Made by a program: the position numbers and the translations under genes
Part shown: one piece after another, positions 9,005 through 17,323 of the stretch
Numbering within the stretch: position 1 is the stretch's first letter
Layout: each line of letters opens with the position of its first letter
The notes under the pieces: model-generated
The model's input: the letters and a program-made list of their open reading frames with translations, nothing else
Told to the model about the DNA's origin: nothing
Databases searched by the model: none
NCBI GenBank assembly: GCA_903840165.1
Contig: CAIMEY010000075.1
Location: 1 to 44,364 of the forward strand
Reading direction: 5' to 3'
Length of the DNA: 44,364 nucleotides
Origin: an uncultured Myxococcales bacterium
GTDB taxonomy: Bacteria > Myxococcota_A > UBA9042

Positions 9005-9583
9005 TTAGGGCTCGCCGGCCTTGGTCCACCGCTCGGCCCGCTGGTTGCGATGACGCTGTTCGGTAGACTGGTTCTGGCGAGCCTCAAGGCTGCGTAACTC
9101 AACAATATGGCGGAAATAGTGCTCGCACAAAGTCGGCAAGTGCTGATGGCCGACAAAGCGCGCCGGCGGTTGATAGCCTGCCGGGTCCCGATCATCGCCG
9201 GGCAGACCGACGTGACGAGCCAGAGCCTCCAATTCTCCATCAATTGCGGTGACTTCTGACCACACGGCGGCAATGGCGCGAAGGCTCTTGCGCTCCTCCG
9301 GCAGCGACTCGTCCGAGCGGAGCAGCGCCCGCCACGGGGCGTCATGTTGCAGGGCCTCCTGCAGTTGGCTGACGAAGGACAGGGCCAAGGTCTTGGCTTG
9401 TTGTTGAATTTCAGCCAATTGCAGATCGCTGATCGCGTCAGCCCCCTCCCATTGGACAAAGCGGCGCTGCAGTTCGCGTTGGGGGTAGGATAGCAGGTCT
9501 CCACTGACCAAACGGACAATGGAATCAGCGGTTTCTCGGAGTCGGCGGTAGGCTGCTTGCAGGGTTTCCGGCTGTTCACTCAT
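9005..9583 (-). CDS. Conserved-looking helical protein of unknown function
   Basis: I do not recognise this 192-residue protein. It is rich in Leu, Glu, Gln, Arg and Ala and appears almost fully helical, with no signal peptide, Cys motif or membrane span. The C-terminal third (about 140-175) has a distinctive stretch with RFVGHQHLPTLCEHYFRHIV, which reads like a conserved motif rather than random sequence. The ATG at 9583 is supported by CAGGAG upstream; an upstream in-frame start at 9616 is less likely. Its stop lies only 4 bases from the stop of the convergent triple-fusion gene, leaving no room for a separate terminator, so the two transcripts must overlap at their 3' ends. Confidence 0.72.
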   Translation of the reverse strand: MSEQPETLQAAYRRLRETADSIVRLVSGDLLSYPQRELQRRFVQWEGADAISDLQLAEIQQQAKTLALSFVSQLQEALQHDAPWRALLRSDESLPEERKSLRAIAAVWSEVTAIDGELEALARHVGLPGDDRDPAGYQPPARFVGHQHLPTLCEHYFRHIVELRSLEARQNQSTEQRHRNQRAERWTKAGEP

Positions 9584-10013
9584 GGCAATCTCCTGGCGTG
9601 GTGGCGACCTCTGCACCCAGTGTAGGTCGGAAACGCCGAGCCGTCACGGTCCCAGCGATCCCAACGCCATGCATCGAAAAGGCGTTGAAATAGAATGGTA
9701 ATTGCGGTTGTGACAAAGTGCTGATTGAAACCTTTGCTGCGCAGGCGTACACAAGCACAAGGCGAAGGTTTGCAGGCCGTGCGCCCGCCGAATTGGTCCC
9801 ATGGGCCCAGCCAAGGTCAGGACGACTTTGCGTGAGGGTTCCAAGGTTTGCGAGCCGACAATGCGTGCTTGTCGCGCTGCAGGGCGGTCCTGAGCGACCG
9901 ATGGCAGCGGTGCCCCAGACGGCACGGCTTGCGATCATGTGTCAGATTCGTTTTTAGTATCAGCTACTTGTCCGAACAGCGCGGCGCCGAATGCCGCGAG
10001 GAGGCAGCTAGGC
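9584..10013. other. Divergent intergenic region
   Basis: These 430 bases separate the minus-strand gene starting at 9583 from the plus-strand DUF465-like gene at 10014. It should hold both promoters. One weak minus-strand candidate is listed separately (9687-9716). No gene is supported. Confidence 0.45.
9687..9716 (-). promoter_or_regulatory. Weak promoter candidate for the 9583 gene
   Basis: On the minus strand, TTGTCA (complement of 9711-9716), 18 bases, then TATTTC (complement of 9687-9692). The local sequence is AT-richer than its surroundings. Hexamer match is poor at -10. Confidence 0.22.
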
Positions 10014-10232
10014 ATGGAGAACCATCTCGCTCATCTAGACCCGACCGAGCAACTCGCCGCCCTGCGCCTGGAGCACGCTGCGTTAGAGGCGCGCCTCAAC
10101 GAACTGCTGGGTCAGCCGACCAACACCGCTGAAGAAGATCTGGAAGTTCACAGGCTTAAGAAACTCAAGCTGCTGCGTAAAGACCAAATCGCGCAGTTGG
10201 CCGATGGTGCAGCAGCCTCGACCGAAGCCTGA
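10014..10232 (+). CDS. DUF465/YdcH-like small coiled-coil protein
   Basis: This 72-residue protein matches the pattern of the DUF465 (YdcH) family: a short helix with an LEHAALEARLNEL heptad-like segment, a loop, then the characteristic second helix DLEVHRLKKLKLLRKDQI. Members are small cytoplasmic helical hairpins of unknown function. The ATG at 10014 is chosen because GAGGAGG lies about nine bases upstream and because the family begins near this point; a longer in-frame reading from 9939 has no ribosome-binding site. It stands alone between the divergent region and the heme-sensor cluster, and nothing in the sequence ties it to either. Confidence 0.85.
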   Translation: MENHLAHLDPTEQLAALRLEHAALEARLNELLGQPTNTAEEDLEVHRLKKLKLLRKDQIAQLADGAAASTEA

Positions 10233-10362
10233 TTCTCTAGGAACGGAGCGGGGTTGACGAACTTGGCCCCCCGCCTCGCGGCATCGTCCGCGTGACGCAC
10301 CCGCCTGCCTCAAGGCGCGCTGTGCACTTGTAGATTTTCCCTGAAATTCTAAAGGGTTCGGC

Positions 10363-10376
10363 TTGACCTAGATCAC
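10363..10376. promoter_or_regulatory. Crp/Fnr-family operator candidate
   Basis: TTGACctagATCAC matches the FNR consensus TTGAT-N4-ATCAA at 8 of 10 positions. It lies upstream of the heme-sensor/multiheme cytochrome cluster, a plausible place for oxygen-, NO- or redox-responsive control. A TACATT -10-like hexamer at 10421-10426 would put transcription start near 10432, about 61-62 bases from the operator centre, the spacing typical of class I Crp/Fnr activation. Function is inferred; the same bases also look like a -35 element. Confidence 0.4.
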
Positions 10377-10420
10377 GCCGAGCCGTGACGTGGCGCAAGG
10401 CACCGGTCTAGTCAACTGGC

Positions 10421-10426
10421 TACATT
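10421..10426 (+). promoter_or_regulatory. Possible -10 element of the heme-sensor operon
   Basis: TACATT without a good -35 at the normal distance, as expected for an activator-dependent promoter. It fits the Crp/Fnr-like site at 10363-10376 and leaves a leader of about 90 bases before the GTG at 10522. Confidence 0.22.
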
Positions 10427-10521
10427 GTCTGCGGTGGACGGGTACGCAGCGCTCGGTGGGCGAGCGCCGGCAGTGTAGACCGGATTTTGGCGACCGAATC
10501 TGGGCTAACCTTTGGATATTC

Positions 10522-12315
10522 GTGACTAATCCGGGCACATCTTGGAGTCGCGTCGGCCTTCGGGTCGCGGCACCCGTTTTGGCGGTGGCGCTGGTGGCAG
10601 TGACGGCCTTGTTGATGCTCCAACGGGAGAAAACGCAAGAACAAAGCACAGCTGCACTGCAGGTGTACGTCGGGCTGCTGGGAAAAGTCGTGGTCAACGA
10701 CCTCCGGCAGGCGATGCTGGCCGAGGATCGAACGAGAATTCAACGAGAACTCAGTAAGCTTTCTGAACTTTCCCCGATTCGCAGCGTCCGCCTGATCGAT
10801 CACCGTGGGCACGTCGCGGCAGCGAGCGATACGGCTGCGGTGGGCAAGACTTTGGCGCGCACCGATGCGACGTGCACGGCTTGTCATCAGGGCAATGGGC
10901 CGGCGGCGCGCATGGGCCAGGCCACCCGCGTGGATTCGGAATCGGGTGTGGCGATCTACCGGGCCGTACAGCCGATTGTGCTGGAAAAAGCCTGTGAAGA
11001 CTGCCATGAACAGCGCGCAGGGCAGATGGCCGGCATGCTGGTGATCGAGCTGGACGACGATGCCGTGACCGGGCCCCTGCGTCGGGACGCCCAGCGATTG
11101 GCGTGGGCGACGGCCGCCATCCTCCTTGGCGTGCTGGCGTTGCTGTTCCTGGTGCTCAGGCGGCAGGTTCTGTCACGCCTCAAAAACCTAGGCCATTTGC
11201 TGGAATTGCTGCGCACTGGCGCGAGGGCAGCGGTGCTGACACCGGGGGCCAGCGATGAGATCGACGATCTGACCCGCGCGGTTCAAGCCCTGACCCTGGA
11301 CCTCGATGGCCGGCTGGGGCTGGAGCGTCTGAGTCGGCGCCTGGTGCCTCTGCTGGAGCGGCAGCAGGGGCCCGCCCTTTTGCTGGATGCCCAAGGGGTT
11401 ATCTGTGCCTCCAATCGGGAGGCGGGGCGTCTTTGCCCGCCCGGCGCGCGACGTTTGATCGGCGTACCCCGCGCTGCCTTTGACTCTGAGATAACGGCGC
11501 AATATGAAGAGGCAAAGTCCCAAGGCTGGTCCCTGCCGGCAACGGATGCTGCCGTAGCCGCGCCAACCGTGGCGGCCTTGCACAACCGCGACCAGCAATT
11601 GCTTGGATTTGTTGAGGTTTGGCCCGATCCGCCTACTCAAACCGAGCCCCTGCCCCTGCCGACCTTGCTGCCACCGCCAGATGCCGCCGAATGGTCGCAC
11701 TACGCTGTGGCGTTGATGCTGGCAGCGCGTTCGCCTAAGTCCTCGTCGGCACAAGTGATGCCCCTGGATGCGCGATTGGCCCGGGCCCGCCGCCTCGCCG
11801 GTGAGTTGGCGCAGCAGGCCGGCCAAGTGGCCCTGGATCAGGATGACATTGAGCTCAAGTCCTTGCTGCTCATCTGCATGTGGGACGCGGGCCGCCAACT
11901 CGGGGAACGGCATTGGCATTGTCTCTCTGGCGAACCGGTGCGTCTGAGCGGTCTGCGCTGCCAGGTGCGCGTGCTGGTCGAGCGTTTGGTGCGCGCGGCC
12001 GGGCGCCAGACGCCGGTGGGCGGCAGCGTCGTGACCTTTCAAGTACCGGGACCCCGCCAAGACACAGTACTTCTAGGGGCTTGGTCGAGTCAGCCAGGCG
12101 GTCAAACGCTTGTCGACCCCAGTGGCAGTCCGGCCCTCGCCCAGGCCATTGCCCAATCGCACGGTGGGCATGTGGAGGTCGATCCCGACTTTGATCTGTC
12201 GGAACTCAAAGGCTTTGTTTCAGAAGGCTTGCCCTGCTCAGGTCGGGGTACCTTGTACGTGGCTGACTTGCAAAACCGTGCTTTTGCTCTGAACCGCAGC
12301 TGGGGGATGGTATGA
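10522..12315 (+). CDS. Membrane sensor with diheme c-type domain and degenerate kinase end
   Basis: This 598-residue protein has a membrane segment (about 8-33), a periplasmic domain (34-190) and a second membrane segment (193-213). The periplasmic domain carries two heme c motifs, CTACH (118-122) and CEDCH (158-162). Cytoplasmic parts are a HAMP-like linker, a PAS-like region (about 280-340), and a C-terminal part faintly like a HATPase domain, with a Gly-rich strand near GGHVEVD and GRGTLYVAD. I see no HisKA histidine box and no clear N, G1 or G2 boxes, so it probably does not phosphorylate. This resembles redox sensors with c-type heme in the periplasm, acting perhaps as a partner of the kinase at 14229. 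The start is uncertain: a GTG at 10390 is also open, but it sits beside the operator candidate, so 10522 is preferred. Confidence 0.75.
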   Translation: MTNPGTSWSRVGLRVAAPVLAVALVAVTALLMLQREKTQEQSTAALQVYVGLLGKVVVNDLRQAMLAEDRTRIQRELSKLSELSPIRSVRLIDHRGHVAAASDTAAVGKTLARTDATCTACHQGNGPAARMGQATRVDSESGVAIYRAVQPIVLEKACEDCHEQRAGQMAGMLVIELDDDAVTGPLRRDAQRLAWATAAILLGVLALLFLVLRRQVLSRLKNLGHLLELLRTGARAAVLTPGASDEIDDLTRAVQALTLDLDGRLGLERLSRRLVPLLERQQGPALLLDAQGVICASNREAGRLCPPGARRLIGVPRAAFDSEITAQYEEAKSQGWSLPATDAAVAAPTVAALHNRDQQLLGFVEVWPDPPTQTEPLPLPTLLPPPDAAEWSHYAVALMLAARSPKSSSAQVMPLDARLARARRLAGELAQQAGQVALDQDDIELKSLLLICMWDAGRQLGERHWHCLSGEPVRLSGLRCQVRVLVERLVRAAGRQTPVGGSVVTFQVPGPRQDTVLLGAWSSQPGGQTLVDPSGSPALAQAIAQSHGGHVEVDPDFDLSELKGFVSEGLPCSGRGTLYVADLQNRAFALNRSWGMV

Positions 12316-12489
12316 ACACACCATACGCCCTGGTACTCACGCGGCGGGTCAATTGGTCTGTGCGGACTAGCACAAATGGCCTAGACGACCTATGTCGGTG
12401 CCCCTGGGTTGCTCCTACTATGGTGTTGCAACAAGGCGATGGCGGCCCGCGGATGGGCCTCAAGCCAAGTGCCAACCACGGAGTACCCC

Positions 12490-12780
12490 ATGCAAGCCAA
12501 CTTCTTCAGCCAGTTGTTTCTCAGCATCGCAGTCTTCGCCCCGGGCCTGATTCTGCTCGCTACTTTGGCCGTCTTGGGCGGTCTGATGCTGGTCGAGCGG
12601 TGGTTGCAGCGCCGGAGCGAATCGTCGAACACCGCTACGCCCATGCCCGAGCTGAGCGTACACGCGCCGCAGAACCCCCTGCCCGGGCGCGTGGTGGCCG
12701 ACCTACGCAGCAGCGCCGCCCAGCGCCAGCAGGCAGCACAGACCGCAGAGCCCGCGGTGCGCCGTGCTGCCAACTCATAA
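12490..12780 (+). CDS. Small single-span membrane protein
   Basis: This 96-residue protein begins with MQANFFSQLF and has one strong membrane segment at about residues 10-35 (ending LGGLMLVERW). A hydrophilic, Ala/Gln/Arg-rich tail follows. I do not recognise a family. The ATG at 12490 follows CGGAG at a suitable distance. It sits 48 bases before the multiheme cytochrome, so it is probably co-transcribed and could be a small partner or assembly subunit of that cytochrome. The latter is inference from position only. Another frame is open across the same DNA but shows no protein-like features. Confidence 0.65.
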   Translation: MQANFFSQLFLSIAVFAPGLILLATLAVLGGLMLVERWLQRRSESSNTATPMPELSVHAPQNPLPGRVVADLRSSAAQRQQAAQTAEPAVRRAANS

Positions 12781-12828
12781 CTGGGCTTGGCGGGTCATCG
12801 GGGGGCGACCCGCCCAGGGAGCGATACC

Positions 12829-14226
12829 ATGCGAATTCTTGATACTTTATTGGCCCGCTTGGCCGAGCCCCACGACAAGCAGGTGCTTTTGGCACCGCGA
12901 AAGCCGAGCTGGCGGGAACGCGTGCGCATCATTTCACGCATCACGCGGCGCCACCTCTGGCTGTATTCCATTCTCTTTGTCGCCGCACTCGCTTGGGTGG
13001 GCGCCACAGGCATGGATGTCTATCACCGCACCGAAATGCCGGAATTCTGCAGTGCTTGCCATGAGATGGGGCACAATTTCCGCACGTGGTCGCAGTCTCG
13101 GCACGCCAGCATCAAGTGCATCGATTGCCATGCTGAATCGGGCTTGATGGGCTACGCCAAGGCCAAGCTCGGTGGTATTGCCCAGCTGTACATCCACTTG
13201 ACGGCCAAGACCATCACCGAGATCCACATGCAGGCCAAGCATGACCAGACCGTGAGCGATAATTGCAAGCGATGTCATGCAAGTACCGCGCGTGCTGCCG
13301 ACCGCAGTGGCCGAACCATCGCCCACAAGCGCCACACCGAACTCGGCGTTCAGTGCGTGTCCTGCCACTCCGGTAACGTCGCCCATCCGCCACCGAGCGC
13401 CGCGACCGATCCGCTGGCCGGTTTGGTGGACGTCAAGACTTGCTTTACCTGCCACGATGGCAATCACCAAGTCGGCGAAACAAAGGCGTTTGCTGTCGCG
13501 GAATCTAGCTGTGCCAAATGCCATCCAGATACGCACTTTGCGCCCCTGCACTTTGAACCGCGCCACCTAGCCGAGGGCGAGGTCGCCAAAGACACCCATC
13601 AACTCAAGGACAACGGCGGTCAACCGCGTAAGCCGTGTTTGGATTGTCACGCTCAGGCGGCTGGCGAGAAGCACTATCGCTTTGATCGCAAACAAGAAGC
13701 TGCGATTTGCGCCAACTGCCACCCGGCCAATACGGAGACAGCCTCGCGTCATAAGCCGTTTGCGGAAGGAAAATGCGGGTCTTGCCATCAAGTGATGGTG
13801 CCTGCCTACCTGCTGCACGATGGTCCGGTGCCGACCCAGGCGACGTGTACGCGCTGTCACCAGGATGTGCAAAAGGCTTTGGGCACAGCGGAACCGCCGA
13901 CGCCGACGCAGTTTGCCGATGGCAAGACGGATCTGCACCGCCAACACAAAGGCGATGTGGGCGATGGGCCTGGCCTGTGCCTGCGCTGTCACGACCCGCA
14001 CGCCAGCAACAGCGCTCGCGCGATGATCAAACTGCGCGGAGACAAAGGCGAACCCGGTGTCTTTACTGCGACGCCCACGGGAGGCCGCTGCACCGGGGCC
14101 TGCCACGATGACGACAAAGTCGCCTACGACCGCACCGGCAAGAAGGTCGACGACGACGACGACGATGCCAAGCCCGCAGGCGCAGCCACGCCCACGACGG
14201 CCGCCGCGCCTAAAGAGGAGGAATAG
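12829..14226 (+). CDS. NapC/NirT-like multiheme cytochrome c (12 heme motifs)
   Basis: This 465-residue protein is a membrane-anchored electron carrier. A single N-terminal membrane segment lies at residues 42-62. The NapC/NirT/NrfH-type first heme site follows as CSACHEMGH (74-82). Further CXXCH motifs start at 97, 146, 176, 205, 228, 270, 294, 316, 340 and 384. A twelfth site, CTGACH at 421-426, has the unusual CXXXCH spacing. NapC-family proteins oxidise membrane quinol and pass electrons to periplasmic reductases. The larger heme count here suggests a NapC module extended by a multiheme relay, possibly terminal reductase or conduit. The C-terminus has six Asp in a row and an Ala/Pro/Thr/Glu tail. 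GGGAG precedes the ATG. It is followed after two bases by the heme-bearing kinase, so the two are almost certainly co-expressed. Confidence 0.92.
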   Translation: MRILDTLLARLAEPHDKQVLLAPRKPSWRERVRIISRITRRHLWLYSILFVAALAWVGATGMDVYHRTEMPEFCSACHEMGHNFRTWSQSRHASIKCIDCHAESGLMGYAKAKLGGIAQLYIHLTAKTITEIHMQAKHDQTVSDNCKRCHASTARAADRSGRTIAHKRHTELGVQCVSCHSGNVAHPPPSAATDPLAGLVDVKTCFTCHDGNHQVGETKAFAVAESSCAKCHPDTHFAPLHFEPRHLAEGEVAKDTHQLKDNGGQPRKPCLDCHAQAAGEKHYRFDRKQEAAICANCHPANTETASRHKPFAEGKCGSCHQVMVPAYLLHDGPVPTQATCTRCHQDVQKALGTAEPPTPTQFADGKTDLHRQHKGDVGDGPGLCLRCHDPHASNSARAMIKLRGDKGEPGVFTATPTGGRCTGACHDDDKVAYDRTGKKVDDDDDDAKPAGAATPTTAAAPKEEE

Positions 14227-14228
14227 CC

Positions 14229-16502
14229 ATGATGCGCCGTCGTTTTCTTGTGTACTTTCTGATTGTTTCTGCCATCACCATCGGCGCCACCATTGGCCTC
14301 GAGAGCTGGAGCTTCCGCCGGGCGATTGACCACTCGCTACATCAGAATCTGCTGTTTGCACGCAGTGTTGCCAGGGTTATCAGCGGCGTCTTTGCCCAGG
14401 AAGAGGGCAGGCTCCTGCTGCTCTTGACCGACCTCAGCGCGATGGATGACCCCAAGGCCATGCAGGACCGTCTGCAGACGATGCGTGGGCAACCTCTTGA
14501 TTTTGATGGGAGTGCCGTCTTCGATCAGGACCGACAACTGGTCGTTTCCGATGCCCAACCCGCCGGTCTGCCGCCGAGCGAAGTGCTGCTGCCGGCCCTG
14601 CGCAAGGCGGAGGCTTCCGGCAAGCTTGTGCTGACCGACATGTGGCTAGGTGCCGACAAAAAGCCCAGGGCTGCCTTGGTCTTGGGCCGCAAGGTGCCCG
14701 CGGTGGCCAAGGACAAACAGGTGGCGGTCGATCCGGCAGAAGCGGGGACGCCGACCACAGCGCGGCCGCGTACCTGGCTGGCGGCAGTGGTCTATGCGCG
14801 TCTGGACGGCGCGGGATTCCAGAGAACATTCAATCACTTTCTGGTCAACGAACAGTCGCGCTTGCAACTGCTCGACTCGGCAGGTGTGGCCATGTTCTCG
14901 ACGCAGCCGGCGGAGCGCTTTCGCTCGGCGGTGCATGGGACCTACTTCAGCGACAAGGTCAGGCTCGGGCAAACTGCGCAAATGCCTTGCCATTCTTGCC
15001 ATGAAGGCGGTGGTGAGCCGGTGCGCGAGGATGAAGTGACGACCGTGGCGCCCCTGGCCGGGCTGGATTGGACCGTCACGGTGCGCGAAGGGACGCGAGA
15101 CCTCTATGCGCCGATGCAGGAAACGGTTTTCACGTCGACGGCGCTGGTGTGCCTGATTTTCGGCTGCTTTGTTGGCTATTACGTCCTTTTGTCGCGGCGG
15201 GTTCTTCGCCCCATGCGTCAACTGGCTGAAACAGCTGCGAATCTAGCAGAAGAGCAGGCCGGTCACGAACTTTCCTTGCACGGTCGCGACGAATTCGATG
15301 TCTTGACGCAGTCTTTGCAGGCGATGCGCAACAAGTTGCCGAGTGAAGTGGGCGCGCGGTCTTTGCAGCCGCCGACTACGGGTACGGCGCTGGGGGTCAT
15401 CTACACCGATTTGCGTATTCCTTTAGCGGGGTTGCTTGACGATATTGCCGCGAGCAAAGCCGTGCAGGCCGTGATGCTGCACTTGCAAGGCGGCGCGCTG
15501 CGAGAGCCCTTCCTTTCAACACGCGCGATTGACGTGCGCAGCGAGCAGAACCCAGCGGAAATCTTGACGAAGATGGCCGTAGGGCGGACTCGGGTTCCGC
15601 GGGCTGAACTCGAGCAGGCAGGCCTGGTGCTCGAAAACGATGCGGATATCAAGCTGTTCTACGTGCAGCCGATCCGCGTCGGCCAAGCCCTGGTCGGGGC
15701 GCTGTGGATTGGTGTCAGCGATAGCAGCGAAAGTAAAGCGACTTACCTGGAGCCCACCCTGGCGCTGCTGGCGAGTCAGGCGCAATCACTGCTGGAAAGA
15801 ACCTTGCTGTACGATCAGCTGCGGGCGGAACAAGTCCATAAAAATAGGATGTTGCGGCACCTATTTGAGGCCGAGTCCGAAGAGCGCAAGCGCATCGCCC
15901 GCGAGATCCATGACCAGACGGCCCAGGAGCTGACGGCCCTGCTGTTGATGCTCGAAACGGTGCCGGGGGATGAACAGGGCTCCTTGGGCAAAGCCAAGAA
16001 ATTGGTTGGGCAAATCCTCGACGGGCTCAATCGGCTGGTGCGGCGCCTGAGGCCGGCCGTGCTTGATGACATGGGTCTGGGCGAAGCGATCCGCAACACC
16101 GCGCAAGCCTTGCTGGAACAGGCGGGCGTGAACTTTCACCTCGAACTGCAGGGCAGCGACGTTGGTCTAAGCAAAGAGATTGAAAACACGGTGTATCGTG
16201 TGTTTCAGGAAGCTGCCACCAACATCGTTCGCCACGCGGGGGCCAAGAAGGTGACGATGAGCGTAGCGATCAATAGCGATCAACTGCATGGAAGAATAGA
16301 GGATGATGGCAAAGGCATGGACCTAAGTTGGCTCGAGGACCTAGGCGCGCGGCCGCGCTGGGGCCTGCTGGGAATGCGCGAGCGCATCATACAGCTTGGC
16401 GGATCAATTGACTTTTCTACGCCCAGTCACGGTGGGTTGCGCATCGATTTTCGCGTGCCTTTGCCCGAGGAAACGCCTCGCAATGCGGAGAAGCCTCAAT
16501 GA
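14229..16502 (+). CDS. NarX-type histidine kinase with a heme c motif in its sensor domain
   Basis: This 757-residue kinase has a membrane segment at 4-26 and a periplasmic sensor domain (27-298) with one heme-binding motif, CHSCH (254-258). A second membrane span (299-321), a HAMP linker, a GAF-like region (about 390-540) and a HisKA_3 dimerisation domain follow. The HisKA_3 domain contains REIHDQTAQEL, phospho-acceptor His561. The HATPase domain shows VFQEAATNIVRHA, DDGKGMD and GLLGMRERI. This is the NarX/DegS-type kinase class. The heme motif suggests that it reads redox state, a gas such as NO or O2, or electron flow through the adjacent cytochrome. GAGGAGG lies in the end of the cytochrome gene just before the ATG. 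The stop overlaps the response regulator start (ATGA), so the pair is clearly cognate. Confidence 0.92.
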   Translation: MMRRRFLVYFLIVSAITIGATIGLESWSFRRAIDHSLHQNLLFARSVARVISGVFAQEEGRLLLLLTDLSAMDDPKAMQDRLQTMRGQPLDFDGSAVFDQDRQLVVSDAQPAGLPPSEVLLPALRKAEASGKLVLTDMWLGADKKPRAALVLGRKVPAVAKDKQVAVDPAEAGTPTTARPRTWLAAVVYARLDGAGFQRTFNHFLVNEQSRLQLLDSAGVAMFSTQPAERFRSAVHGTYFSDKVRLGQTAQMPCHSCHEGGGEPVREDEVTTVAPLAGLDWTVTVREGTRDLYAPMQETVFTSTALVCLIFGCFVGYYVLLSRRVLRPMRQLAETAANLAEEQAGHELSLHGRDEFDVLTQSLQAMRNKLPSEVGARSLQPPTTGTALGVIYTDLRIPLAGLLDDIAASKAVQAVMLHLQGGALREPFLSTRAIDVRSEQNPAEILTKMAVGRTRVPRAELEQAGLVLENDADIKLFYVQPIRVGQALVGALWIGVSDSSESKATYLEPTLALLASQAQSLLERTLLYDQLRAEQVHKNRMLRHLFEAESEERKRIAREIHDQTAQELTALLLMLETVPGDEQGSLGKAKKLVGQILDGLNRLVRRLRPAVLDDMGLGEAIRNTAQALLEQAGVNFHLELQGSDVGLSKEIENTVYRVFQEAATNIVRHAGAKKVTMSVAINSDQLHGRIEDDGKGMDLSWLEDLGARPRWGLLGMRERIIQLGGSIDFSTPSHGGLRIDFRVPLPEETPRNAEKPQ

Positions 16503-17158
16503 GCGGTCCTGACGTCAAGGTCATCCTCGCCGATGATCATGCGCTGATGCGCGAGGGAATTCGCGGACTTCTCGAGGCGCGCATGCCCGAGGCCCTGGTC
16601 GTGGCCGAAGCAGCCACGGGGCTGGAAACACTCAAGCTTTGTCAGCGGCATCAGCCTAATCTGCTGCTGCTCGACATTTCGATGCCTGACCTCGGCGGCC
16701 TCGAGGTGCTCGCGGAGATGCACGGCGTGAGTCCGGATACCCGTGTCATCATCGTTTCTCAATACACGGACCGGGCTTACGTGATTCGGGCCCTCAAGCT
16801 CGGCGCCAAGGCTTACCTCCCCAAAGGCGTGATGGCCAAGGATTTGGTGGCCGCGTTGAGGGCCGTGCTGCAGGGACGGACGTGGCTCGACCCATCGGTG
16901 GCAGACATGGTCGTGGATGCCGCGCTACATCCTGAACATGCAGAGGAATCGTCGGAGCTGGCCAATCTGACGGCCCGCGAGCGTGAAGTGCTTGAACTCA
17001 TCGCCGAGGGCAAGACAGCGCCGGAAATGGCAAAGATGTTAGGAATTTCCGTGCACACCGCTAATCGGCACCGCGCAAACTTGATGGAGAAGATGGGCGC
17101 CCACAGCAAGACGGATTTGGTCAAGCTGGCTGTGCGGCTCAACGTGGTGCGCGTTTGA
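16499..17158 (+). CDS. NarL/FixJ-family response regulator
   Basis: This 219-residue regulator has an N-terminal receiver domain with acidic pocket Asp12 and Asp13, phospho-acceptor Asp59 (LLLLDISMPD) and Lys109 (YLPKG). It ends in a LuxR-type helix-turn-helix from about 155 (LTAREREVLELIAEGKT, then HTANRHRANLMEK). Such proteins bind DNA as dimers when phosphorylated. The ATG overlaps the kinase stop by ATGA, so the kinase at 14229 is the evident partner. Target genes are unknown. The adjacent cytochrome operon is the simplest candidate, giving autoregulation by a heme-reading kinase. Confidence 0.95.
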   Translation: MSGPDVKVILADDHALMREGIRGLLEARMPEALVVAEAATGLETLKLCQRHQPNLLLLDISMPDLGGLEVLAEMHGVSPDTRVIIVSQYTDRAYVIRALKLGAKAYLPKGVMAKDLVAALRAVLQGRTWLDPSVADMVVDAALHPEHAEESSELANLTAREREVLELIAEGKTAPEMAKMLGISVHTANRHRANLMEKMGAHSKTDLVKLAVRLNVVRV

Positions 17159-17167
17159 CGGACGGGG

Positions 17168-17198
17168 CGGCTCAGGCACACTGATCGGCTCAGGCACA
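17168..17198. repeat. Short direct repeat after the response regulator
   Basis: CGGCTCAGGCACA occurs at 17168-17180 and 17186-17198 (18-base period), beginning about ten bases after a stop codon. Degraded copies (GGCTCCACTCAGGTGCA, GGCTCAATGCTA) continue to about 17255. Confidence 0.5.
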
Positions 17199-17323
17199 CG
17201 GCTCCACTCAGGTGCATTGTTCGGCAGGGGCATACGGCTTGGCTCAATGCTACCGCTCGGCGGCAACGGACCCGGCAAACATCCTTACAATCCAAAGCAA
17301 TTTGGCTGCGCAGGGGTTAACCC

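Noticed and set aside
8524..9579. Long minus-strand frame across the end of the triple fusion and the helical protein
   Set aside because: It overlaps two better-supported genes in other frames and looks compositional.
10248..10274. GCGGGG/CCCCGC hairpin as terminator after the DUF465-like gene
   Set aside because: The loop is 15 bases and no T-run follows, so it is too weak to list.
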